A DNA stretch of 45,574 bases, taken from an uncultured Bacteroidales bacterium. GTDB taxonomy: Bacteria; Bacteroidota; Bacteroidia; Bacteroidales; WCHB1-69. The DNA is taken from NCBI GenBank assembly GCA_937949745.1, contig CALECM010000078.1, positions 1 to 45,574 on the forward strand, in the 5' to 3' direction. Both the position numbers and the translations under genes were made by a program. Below the pieces are notes generated by a model. That model was not told the origin of the DNA. It saw only the letters and a list, made by a program, of their open reading frames with translations, and ran no database searches. Shown here in pieces: positions 9,097 to 15,947 of this stretch; positions within the stretch are counted from its first letter, which is position 1; every line of letters starts with the position of its first letter.

Positions 9097-9627
9097 ATGC
9101 CCGAACTCCACAGAATAAAATCGCTTACTGATCCCTGGTATGAAAGATTCCAGAATATTTATTCCGCTTCTTTTCCGTTATTCGAACAACGAAATGAAGA
9201 ACAGCAGGAATACGCTTTGGGATATGATCATTATTACCTGGAATGTGGTATTGAAAATCAAACCATATTATATTTCGTCGCTTACTGGGATTATAAAGAT
9301 TATATTTACATAGAACATTTTGCCGTTAATCCCGATTGCAGGGGTTTGAATATTGGAACGGTTGCTTTACAGAACATGGTAAGAGAAAAAAAGAAATTGA
9401 TCCTACTGGAAATAGACCCGTTAAACACGGAGTTGGCATTGAAAAGATATCGTTTCTACCGGAAACTGGGCTTTGTTGAGAATGATTATCCGCATTTCCA
9501 CCCACCTTATGACCACCGGTTTCCGGCGCATGAGCTGTTAGTCCTTAGCCTGGAAAAGCCTCTGGAAAAATCCTTGTATGAGAAATTTTACCGGGATCTT
9601 TGCGATGAAATAATGAAAATATCATAA
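9097..9627 (+). CDS. GNAT-family N-acetyltransferase
   Basis: This 176-residue protein has the GNAT core: a central strand IEHFAVNPDCRGLNIGTVAL in which the R-G-x-x-I-G pattern forms the acetyl-CoA pyrophosphate loop, and a C-terminal RFYRKLGFVEND strand-helix typical of motif B. GNATs move an acetyl group from acetyl-CoA to an amine; the acceptor cannot be deduced. A -7 element lies 28 bp upstream, so it may have its own promoter rather than depend on the HTH gene before it. The C-terminal 30 residues (PLEKSLYEKFYRDLCDEI) extend beyond the minimal fold. Confidence 0.8.
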   Translation: MPELHRIKSLTDPWYERFQNIYSASFPLFEQRNEEQQEYALGYDHYYLECGIENQTILYFVAYWDYKDYIYIEHFAVNPDCRGLNIGTVALQNMVREKKKLILLEIDPLNTELALKRYRFYRKLGFVENDYPHFHPPYDHRFPAHELLVLSLEKPLEKSLYEKFYRDLCDEIMKIS

Positions 9628-10031
9628 CACAATTTGCCATGAAAGTTTCTATACATTTATATAATATTCATCGGATGGGGAAATAAATTGAAAAAAAAGG
9701 GCCGTAAATCGGTTCAAAACATCTGTTCTTTGAAAACATTCTTTTACCGTTTCAATTCATAAAACAAATTGTTCTATTCCAGAGTTAATAATGGTAATAT
9801 AAGAGAAAATGAAAAATCTGTCCGGATAAAAAAATAAAAGCCTCCTCTGTATCTTTCACCGGCTAAAGATATATTAAAGCCATTAACTATCCCCGGCACA
9901 TACTGGATTAACGGGAACGGATATACGAGGAGCACTAATACGGAATGATTCACCGCTACGAATCAAAATTATAAAGGGATAAAGAACAGAATCTTTATCC
10001 CTTTATATATCATTATGTACGGAGGCCGCAT
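9628..10031. other. Intergenic region without a recognisable gene
   Basis: About 400 bp between the convergent GNAT and SDR genes. The only clear structure is the strong hairpin at 9970-10007. The stretch 9840-9960 has somewhat higher GC and might be decayed coding sequence, but I see no frame I can name. Confidence 0.5.
9970..10007 (-). terminator. Terminator of the SDR-like gene
   Basis: A perfect 15-bp stem (9970-9984 with 9993-10007) encloses an 8-nt loop. It lies 25 bp past the stop of the minus-strand SDR gene, and the minus strand continues into AATTTTG. It could also stop transcripts from the plus side. Confidence 0.8.
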
Positions 10032-11006
10032 TTATCCTTCCACACATTTTTTCAAAGTTTCTTTGATCGATGCCCTGATATCGTCGCGCTCTATTCCCAA
10101 AACAGGAAATGTGTCGTCCGGATTGAGATATAGATCGTATTCCTGCATTTGCGCGGATTTCACCGAATGGATACCATGTTCAACTCCCTGTTCTTTAGCC
10201 TGCGCATCGATACCTTCGTAAATTTGTCTCACGGCATCGAAAGGTACTACAGGAACTTCCGTATTTTGTCCTAATGCTTCTACCATCATTTTATAAAACT
10301 CCTCATATTTCATATTAGTGTCCCCGATCGCATAGGTACTGCGATGGGTTCCTTTTTCCATGGCGCCGACGGCAGCCTGGGCTACCTGACGGGCAGTGAC
10401 CATTGCCGTGCCTCCTTTAAGGGCAGGGAAAACCGGTTGTCCTTTGATCTGGTCGGTAAACATTTTCCATAACGGCATTCTTCCCGGCATAGTCCCGAAA
10501 ATATAAGGAAGCCTTAATGAAGTCACGACCATGCTGCCTTCACCTTCCGCAAAAGCAATTTGTTCCTGTAACAAACGAGTATTGGGATAAGCTTCCATTT
10601 TAAGATTGGTTTCCGGAAGTCTTTCGGCGAATTCTGCAAAGTAAGAGCCGAAAACCACAAACTTTTTCACACCGGCTTCTTTGGCTAAACGTGCCAGCCG
10701 TTGTGTGGGTAATACGTTGGCTTCATAAAAGAATTTCAATGCCGGAATCGGAGGTACCATCCGCTCGTCGGCACCCGCGGCGTAAATGACGCCCACGCAA
10801 TCTTTCAATATATTAACAATGGCGTCATCCGGCATTTTATTGATATCGTCAAGGATGATCTCTACTTCACCGTCAGGAAATAAATTTTCTTCCGGTAACG
10901 GAGGCAAGGATACGGTAACCACCTTGTAACCTCTTTTTAATAATTCATTGGTGGTGTAATAACCCAGAAAACCTGTTCCTCCTAATACAAATACTTTTTT
11001 GTCCAT
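10032..11006 (-). CDS. NAD(P)-dependent SDR-like protein (epimerase/NmrA type)
   Basis: This 324-residue protein begins with a Rossmann nucleotide-binding motif, FVLGGTGFLGYY, at about 6-17, followed by an AAGAD segment near 76-80 where the cofactor adenine is usually bound. This places it in the extended or atypical SDR superfamily. In the active-site region there is GSYF (Ser121) and Y140-PNT-R144, where classical members have Tyr-x-x-x-Lys; the Lys appears replaced by Arg. It may therefore be a weak enzyme, a redox sensor or an NmrA-like binder. Its substrate is not evident. It is transcribed alone, divergent from ahpC, and ends in a strong hairpin. A minus-strand TAATTTTG element lies 94 bp upstream. 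Confidence 0.75.
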   Translation of the reverse strand: MDKKVFVLGGTGFLGYYTTNELLKRGYKVVTVSLPPLPEENLFPDGEVEIILDDINKMPDDAIVNILKDCVGVIYAAGADERMVPPIPALKFFYEANVLPTQRLARLAKEAGVKKFVVFGSYFAEFAERLPETNLKMEAYPNTRLLQEQIAFAEGEGSMVVTSLRLPYIFGTMPGRMPLWKMFTDQIKGQPVFPALKGGTAMVTARQVAQAAVGAMEKGTHRSTYAIGDTNMKYEEFYKMMVEALGQNTEVPVVPFDAVRQIYEGIDAQAKEQGVEHGIHSVKSAQMQEYDLYLNPDDTFPVLGIERDDIRASIKETLKKCVEG

Positions 11007-11099
11007 GGTGTTTTGCTTTAATAATTACTTATGTATGATTTTGTTCTTTAGTACTAGAATAAACAACAAACGGAAGAAAAGAGTTTATTAAGAGAATAT

Positions 11100-11107
11100 C
11101 AAAATTA
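11100..11107 (-). promoter_or_regulatory. Candidate -7 element for the SDR-like gene
   Basis: The minus strand reads TAATTTTG, matching TAnnTTTG, 94 bp before the SDR start. No TTG at the ideal spacing was found. Confidence 0.3.
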
Positions 11108-11230
11108 TATAGAAGGTTTGGTCTGATTTATTTTTAAAAATATTATGCTGATTTATAATATGTTGAAAATTTTTGACCAGGAAATCCGATTTTTATTTTA
11201 AAAAAAGGCTGTAGTTAATTATAATAATTG

Positions 11231-11238
11231 TATATTTG
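11231..11238 (+). promoter_or_regulatory. -7 promoter element of ahpC
   Basis: TATATTTG followed by CA fits the Bacteroidota -7 consensus. It lies 54 bp before the ahpC start, and the PerR-type palindrome begins 15 bp downstream, which puts the operator over the first transcribed bases. The -33 region is weak (no TTG at 19-21 nt). Confidence 0.6.
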
Positions 11239-11252
11239 CAATCGATTTAAAT

Positions 11253-11267
11253 TTGTAATCATTACAA
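11253..11267 (+). promoter_or_regulatory. PerR box (operator) upstream of ahpC-ahpF-perR
   Basis: The 15-bp perfect palindrome TTGTAATCATTACAA has the 7-1-7 architecture of Fur-family sites. It matches the Bacillus Per box (TTATAATnATTATAA) except for one symmetric pair of substitutions. It sits between the -7 element and the ahpC start, where binding would block transcription, and a PerR-like gene lies in the same unit. Binding itself is inferred. Confidence 0.8.
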
Positions 11268-11291
11268 TAATCAAACAAAAATAAAAAAATT

Positions 11292-11858
11292 ATGACACCG
11301 ATTATCAATTCTTACATTCCCGAATTTAAGGTGAATGCTTATCAAAACGGAGAGTTTAAAGTTATTACTGATCAGGATGTAAAAGGCAAATGGGGTATTT
11401 TCTTTTTCTATCCGGCGGATTTTACATTTGTTTGCCCGACAGAGCTGGAAGATATGGCGGACAATTATGCTAAATTTAAAGAATTGGGTATTGAAGTGTA
11501 TTCCGTGAGTACCGACACCCATTTCGTGCATAAAGCATGGCATGACGATTCACCCAGTATTAAAAAGATAACTTATCCTATGCTGGCTGATCCCACAGGA
11601 ATGCTTTCCCGCGCACTGGGCGTTTATATCGAAGAAGAAGGATTAGCTTATCGCGGTACTTTTCTTTTTAATCCGGAAGGGCAGATTAAAGTTTGTGAAA
11701 TACATGATAACGGTATAGGACGTAATGCCACCGAACTCCTTCGTAAGGCGGAAGCGGCCATTTTCGTAGCGGAACATCCCAATGAAGTATGTCCTGCAAA
11801 ATGGAAAAAAGGCGATAGCACACTGAAACCCGGTATTGACCTTGTAGGTAAAATATAA
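11292..11858 (+). CDS. ahpC: Alkyl hydroperoxide reductase subunit C (2-Cys peroxiredoxin)
   Basis: This 188-residue protein reduces hydrogen peroxide and organic hydroperoxides in the cytoplasm, using electrons from AhpF. The peroxidatic cysteine is Cys48 in the motif FYPADFTFVCPTE, and the resolving cysteine is Cys167 in EVCPAKW. The C-terminal tail LKPGIDLVGKI is of the typical AhpC type, and the length equals the family norm. A promoter element and a PerR box lie directly upstream. A 15-bp hairpin separates it from ahpF, which would make ahpC the more abundant product, as expected for a pair in which the peroxidase exceeds its reductase. Nothing is missing or altered. Confidence 0.97.
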   Translation: MTPIINSYIPEFKVNAYQNGEFKVITDQDVKGKWGIFFFYPADFTFVCPTELEDMADNYAKFKELGIEVYSVSTDTHFVHKAWHDDSPSIKKITYPMLADPTGMLSRALGVYIEEEGLAYRGTFLFNPEGQIKVCEIHDNGIGRNATELLRKAEAAIFVAEHPNEVCPAKWKKGDSTLKPGIDLVGKI

Positions 11859-11881
11859 TCTCCTAGTTTTTAATTTATTGT

Positions 11882-11919
11882 AACGGGGCGAGAGATTATC
11901 ATCTTTTGCTCCGTTGTTT
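11882..11919 (+). terminator. Intercistronic hairpin between ahpC and ahpF, likely partial terminator
   Basis: The segments 11882-11896 and 11901-11915 pair over 15 bp (three G-T wobbles) around a TATC loop, followed by GTTTT. It lies 23 bp after the ahpC stop and 19 bp before ahpF. It could attenuate read-through or stabilise the ahpC mRNA end. Confidence 0.7.
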
Positions 11920-11934
11920 TAAAACTATTTAATT

Positions 11935-13500
11935 ATGGCTGCTATTTTGGATGAAGCATTGAAAGAACAGGTGAAATCGATTTTATCGGTACTCACTTCC
12001 TCATATATACTTGATATTTATGTTTCCGATTCTCATGAAAGCCGTGAAGAGTTAATCGGTCTGCTGGAAGATCTGGCTTCCTGTTCGGATAAGGTAAGTT
12101 GCCGTATAAATACCGGAGACGGACTGGTTTTCTATATTTTGAAGGATAATGTTAAAACCGGAATCTCATTCAGGGCAGTCCCTAACGGCCACGAATTCTC
12201 CACACTTCTTTTGGCCATCCTGAACAGTGACGGGAAAGGTAAAAATTTTCCGGATGAGTTTATCCTTAATCGGGTAAGGTCCTTAAAAGGAGAGATCCAT
12301 ATTACTACTTATATTTCCCTGACCTGTACCAATTGTCCGGATGTGGCCCAGGCGTTCAATCTGATGGCGGTTATTAATCCGGGTATAAAACACGAAACTG
12401 TAGACGGAGGAATTAACCAGGATGAAGTGAATCGGTTGAAGATACAAGGAGTTCCGGCCGTTTTCGCGGATGGTGAATTTATACATTCCGGACGGGCGGA
12501 TTTCGGGGAACTTCTCGATAAGCTCGAAAAGAAATATGGAACGGAAAATATTCCGGTTAATAATGGTGAAAAAAAGGAATACGATGTGGTGGTGGTTGGA
12601 GCAGGGCCGGCGGGTAGTGCGGCAGCTGTCTATTCTGCCCGGAAAGGTTTAAAAGTGGCTGTTTTAGCTGAGCGAATCGGGGGACAGGTGAAAGAGACTT
12701 CCGACATAGAAAATCTGATTTCAGTTCTGAAAACTACCGGTGAACAATTGGCTCAGGACTTAAGAAAACATATGGAGGAATATCCTATCGATATTTTTGA
12801 GAACCGTACGGTTGAAAAAGTGGAACTGGAAGGAATTCAAAAAGTAATTTATGTTCAGGGTGGCGAAATTTATGTATCACCGGTACTGATCATCGCCACG
12901 GGCGCTAGATGGCGCCGGCTTGATGTGGAAGGAGAAACAGAGCATATCGGAAAGGGAGTGGCTTTTTGTCCTCATTGCGACGGCCCTTTTTACAAAGGAA
13001 AGAATGTGGCGGTTATCGGAGGTGGAAATTCCGGTATCGAAGCTGCGATCGATCTCGCGGGCACGTGTTCGAATGTGACCGTATTCGAATTCCTGGATGA
13101 ATTGAAAGCGGATAGAGTATTACAGGAAAAGCTCATGAGCCTTCCTAATGTGAATACATTCCTTAATGCGCAAACTACCCGGATAATGGGGAAAGACGGA
13201 AAAGTGACCGGCATCAGCGTAAAAGACCGCCAAACGGAAGAAGAGCGCATAATAGACCTGGACGGTATTTTCGTGCAGATCGGAGTTGTACCCAATAGTG
13301 CTGTTTTTAAAGACATTGTGAATATTAACCAGAAAGGTGAAATTGAAATTGATTCGCATTGCCGGACCAATGTTCCCGGAATTTATGCGGCAGGAGACGT
13401 TTCGATCGTGCCTTATAAACAGATTATCATTGCCATGGGAGAAGGCGCGAAGGCGGCGCTCTCCGCTTTTGACGACCGGATACGTGGCATTTTCTCGTAA
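11935..13500 (+). CDS. ahpF: Alkyl hydroperoxide reductase subunit F
   Basis: This 521-residue flavoprotein passes electrons from NADH to AhpC. The N-terminal tandem thioredoxin-like domain holds the CTNC disulfide (Cys131, Cys134). The FAD-binding motif GAGPAGSAAA lies at about 222-231. The second disulfide, CPHC (Cys345, Cys348), has the same residue numbers as in the Escherichia coli enzyme. A nucleotide-binding GGGNSGIEAA follows, and the C-terminal FAD segment reads GIYAAGDV. Length and domain order are standard. It follows ahpC by 76 bp with an intervening hairpin and precedes perR by 28 bp. Confidence 0.97.
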   Translation: MAAILDEALKEQVKSILSVLTSSYILDIYVSDSHESREELIGLLEDLASCSDKVSCRINTGDGLVFYILKDNVKTGISFRAVPNGHEFSTLLLAILNSDGKGKNFPDEFILNRVRSLKGEIHITTYISLTCTNCPDVAQAFNLMAVINPGIKHETVDGGINQDEVNRLKIQGVPAVFADGEFIHSGRADFGELLDKLEKKYGTENIPVNNGEKKEYDVVVVGAGPAGSAAAVYSARKGLKVAVLAERIGGQVKETSDIENLISVLKTTGEQLAQDLRKHMEEYPIDIFENRTVEKVELEGIQKVIYVQGGEIYVSPVLIIATGARWRRLDVEGETEHIGKGVAFCPHCDGPFYKGKNVAVIGGGNSGIEAAIDLAGTCSNVTVFEFLDELKADRVLQEKLMSLPNVNTFLNAQTTRIMGKDGKVTGISVKDRQTEEERIIDLDGIFVQIGVVPNSAVFKDIVNINQKGEIEIDSHCRTNVPGIYAAGDVSIVPYKQIIIAMGEGAKAALSAFDDRIRGIFS

Positions 13501-13528
13501 TTTTGCCCATAATTTTGATTTTACTGCT

Positions 13529-13948
13529 ATGAATGTTCAAGAAATCCACCAACACTTAAACCAACACGGTATCAAACCTTCCATGCAACGGGTAGCCATT
13601 ATGCAATACCTGATAGGTAATCTGACTCATCCTACCATTGACCAGATCTTTAATGATCTTTTACCTTCAATGCCCACGTTATCCAAAACTACCGTATATA
13701 ATACGCTCAGGTTGTTCTCGGATAAAAAAGCCGTTCTCTCCCTGACCATTGATGAGAAAAATGTACGGTACGACGGGAATACGCAAAGACACGCACATTT
13801 CAAATGCAAGAAGTGCGGAGTGATATATGATGTACCTTTGGAAGAACAGGAAATTCCCCGTTTTCGTGGAAAGAATACATGGGAGCATGATGAAACCCAG
13901 GTTTATTTTCTCGGAACCTGTGAGCAATGTGCCGGGGAATCCAATTAA
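13529..13948 (+). CDS. perR: Peroxide-responsive Fur-family repressor PerR
   Basis: I use the ATG at 13529 (139 residues), because upstream codons would overlap ahpF out of frame. The N-terminal winged helix has SKTTVYNTLRLF as its recognition helix. The proposed regulatory metal ligands are His34, Asp82, His88, His90 and Asp101. Each is exactly three positions below Bacillus subtilis PerR (His37, Asp85, His91, His93, Asp104), and the aspartate at the last site is the one said to separate PerR from Fur. Two CxxC pairs (Cys93/96, Cys131/134) fit the structural zinc site. PerR senses peroxide by iron-catalysed histidine oxidation. The operon order and the Per box before ahpC suggest it represses its own unit. 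Confidence 0.9.
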   Translation: MNVQEIHQHLNQHGIKPSMQRVAIMQYLIGNLTHPTIDQIFNDLLPSMPTLSKTTVYNTLRLFSDKKAVLSLTIDEKNVRYDGNTQRHAHFKCKKCGVIYDVPLEEQEIPRFRGKNTWEHDETQVYFLGTCEQCAGESN

Positions 13949-13971
13949 ATCATTAAAAATCAATTTATACC

Positions 13972-14235
13972 ATGGACTTTACAAAGAAATTACCAGATGA
14001 TTTTAATAATCAGTTTCTGCCTGATTCCTGGGCATCGAATCTCCATTTTTTGACGGGAATTCATTTTATGGATTCAGGCATGGAAGGATATGCACAATGG
14101 GAAATGCACACTAAGGATTCTTACTTAGCCGGTAAAGATCATGAGGATATCGTATTGCATGTGCGGATCTCGCAACGGGATTCGCTTACCGGATTCGGTG
14201 CGGTACATGTCCAACTTCCTAATTATTATTCTTAA
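13972..14235 (+). CDS. Unrecognised 87-residue protein at the end of the peroxide operon
   Basis: I do not recognise this protein. It starts 23 bp after perR with an ATG at 13972, and a strong terminator follows 60 bp after its stop, so it is probably the last gene of the ahpC-ahpF-perR unit. It has no signal peptide, no membrane segment and no cysteine. The sequence has several aromatic residues (FLPDSWASNLHF, YAQWEMH), a histidine-rich acidic middle (GKDHEDIVLHV) and a C-terminal strand-like segment (GAVHVQLPNYY). The length and composition suggest a small soluble, perhaps beta-rich protein. A role in peroxide defence is only inferred from position. Confidence 0.7.
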   Translation: MDFTKKLPDDFNNQFLPDSWASNLHFLTGIHFMDSGMEGYAQWEMHTKDSYLAGKDHEDIVLHVRISQRDSLTGFGAVHVQLPNYYS

Positions 14236-14298
14236 AATAGTAAACTACCTCCCTTCAATAAGAACTGACGAAGGGTCCCTCTAATTGTTTTTATTACT

Positions 14299-14345
14299 GA
14301 TACCGCCATGGTCTGATTGAAGACTTATGGTGGTATCTTTTTTTA
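14299..14345 (+). terminator. Rho-independent terminator of the peroxide operon
   Basis: The arms GATACCGCCAT (14299-14309) and ATGGTGGTATC (14327-14337) pair over 11 bp. The loop adds an inner GTCT/AGAC stem, and a run of seven T follows. Confidence 0.9.
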
Positions 14346-14500
14346 CAGAATATCATGAAGAAAAACTCTATGCCTCTCCGGTTTATAATTGATTCCTGGG
14401 AATTCCCATTTCACGGGAGTAATCATATTTTCCGGATAATATCCATATTTAGGCAGGAGATCCCGTGCAGATATAAAATTCCATGATGGAGGGATAATAA

Positions 14501-15028
14501 CTAAAGAGTGGTTTTGTATAGCACATGTTCTTTCAAAGGATGATGGTCCGGTACGGCCGGGTGAAAGAAATATCCGGTTTTTTCCATTCCTGTTTTTTGC
14601 ATTATCCTTTCGGAGCGTTTGTTAAGGACCGAGGTGAAAGACCATATGACACGGAACGGTAAATGATATTTCGCATAATTGAGGCACGCTTTCGCGGCTT
14701 CTGTCGCGTAACCTTTGTTCCAATCCCCGTATCTTATGCGCCATCCGATTTCCACACCCGGAGCGAAATCGGTATTTAAATTAAAGTTATGGAATCCGGT
14801 GTAACCTATAAAAGCACTGTTTTCTTTCTTTTCAATCGCATATAGTCCATAGCCATATTCTACGAATTCTTTATTTATGCGATTGTAAAAATCAAAAGAT
14901 TCTTCGGAACTCAATGGTTTGAGAAAGAATCCCATTACTTCCGGATCGCTATTCATTTCGGCAAAAGGCGCAATGTCTTCTTCTTTCCAATCCCGTAATA
15001 ATAAACGCTCGGTTTCGATATAGACCAT
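14501..15028 (-). CDS. GNAT acetyltransferase of the RimJ/RimL type
   Basis: The 175-residue protein opens with the RimJ/RimL hallmark IETERLLLRDWKEEDI. It carries a PGVEIGWRI strand and the acetyl-CoA loop WNKGYATEAAKA. The SVLNKRSERIMQKTGMEKTG segment is the usual C-terminal motif (N-x-x-S-x-x-x-M-x-K-x-G). This class acetylates N-termini of ribosomal proteins or, more often, small molecules and antibiotics; I cannot say which. It precedes nothing obvious in an operon and lies 129 bp downstream of another GNAT on the same strand. Confidence 0.85.
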   Translation of the reverse strand: MVYIETERLLLRDWKEEDIAPFAEMNSDPEVMGFFLKPLSSEESFDFYNRINKEFVEYGYGLYAIEKKENSAFIGYTGFHNFNLNTDFAPGVEIGWRIRYGDWNKGYATEAAKACLNYAKYHLPFRVIWSFTSVLNKRSERIMQKTGMEKTGYFFHPAVPDHHPLKEHVLYKTTL

Positions 15029-15157
15029 AATAATGATTTAAACTATCTATTCATGAAAAGAATTTTGATTTCCGGACCAAAGATACTGATTCATCAATAT
15101 CGCATTTTCCGGAAAGTATGGAAATGTTACGTTAAATTTTACTGCTAACATTATCGG

Positions 15158-15727
15158 TTACCTGTCGGATTCCTCATCCCTCCAATGCTCGGGTTTGTTG
15201 AGGATCTCGCAACACATTATCTTTCCTTTTCCGATTTCAAAACCTTTCCGGCTGACGGTTTGTACCATCCAGCAATCGCCGTATTCATCCGGGATCGGGT
15301 AAGGTGCAGCATAGCCCAGGCGTGCCGCGTGAGGTTGAAAGCCATGTTTAGGATAATATTCTTTGTGACCCAATACAAATACAAGATTCGATTCTTTTTC
15401 CTGAAGCTTTTGGATTCCGGTTCTGATGAGCATTCCGCCGATACCCTGCCGTTGATATTCCGGGATTACTGCTAAAGGCGCCAGGATATGCATCATGGGT
15501 GAATCTTCCCGCCTGTCAAAATAAGCTCTGGTGAACAGGATGTGGCCGACAGGATTTATTTTATCGAATGCCAGGAGTGAAACAATAGGTTCTGCCGTAG
15601 GATCGGTTAATAGTTCAGCTACCAGTTTGGCTTCCTTATCATATCCGAAGGCAAGTTTTTCTACTTCCATGATGTCGTTGAAATCATCACTTATTGTTTC
15701 TCTTATCAGGATATCGTTTGGATTCAT
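15158..15727 (-). CDS. GNAT acetyltransferase of the YhbS type
   Basis: The 189-residue protein contains LAVIPEYQRQGIGGMLI at about 87-103, whose Q-x-x-G-I-G loop binds acetyl-CoA, and a later segment GHKEYYPKHGFQPH that fits the predicted acetyltransferase group represented by YhbS. The substrate is unknown. A perfect 17-bp palindrome is centred about 50 bp upstream of the start, so it could be controlled by a dimeric regulator. The stop is 129 bp from the next GNAT start. Confidence 0.85.
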   Translation of the reverse strand: MNPNDILIRETISDDFNDIMEVEKLAFGYDKEAKLVAELLTDPTAEPIVSLLAFDKINPVGHILFTRAYFDRREDSPMMHILAPLAVIPEYQRQGIGGMLIRTGIQKLQEKESNLVFVLGHKEYYPKHGFQPHAARLGYAAPYPIPDEYGDCWMVQTVSRKGFEIGKGKIMCCEILNKPEHWRDEESDR

Positions 15728-15771
15728 TTTTTGGGTTCTGTTAATCTAAAATAGCATTTATATTCTCAGGT

Positions 15772-15788
15772 TACCTAATTATTAGGTA
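15772..15788. promoter_or_regulatory. Perfect 17-bp palindrome between divergent genes, candidate operator
   Basis: TACCTAATTATTAGGTA is symmetric around its central T. It lies 45 bp upstream of the YhbS-type GNAT start and 81 bp before the -33 element of the LRR gene. There is no T run or long loop, so it looks more like a protein-binding site than a terminator. Confidence 0.5.
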
Positions 15789-15867
15789 GAAATAGAGAGA
15801 ATCCAAAAATACATATTTATCGGTTTCCCCGCAAAAAAATCTAATCTACGATTATCTTATATAATAA

Positions 15868-15900
15868 TTTGTCGGTTATAAGCAATTTAATTTACTTTTG
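15868..15900 (+). promoter_or_regulatory. Promoter of the BspA-like gene
   Basis: TTTG at 15868-15871, a 21-nt spacer, and TACTTTTG at 15893-15900 match the Bacteroidota -33/-7 consensus. The start codon follows 47 bp after the -7 element. Confidence 0.8.
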
Positions 15901-15947
15901 CAGAATAAAAAACAGTATTATTAGGCTTTATTTATAAATTCACATCT

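Noticed and set aside
14355..14486. A 43-codon ATG frame downstream of the peroxide operon terminator
   Set aside because: Too short, no recognisable motif, and it lies past the terminator in a convergent spacer.
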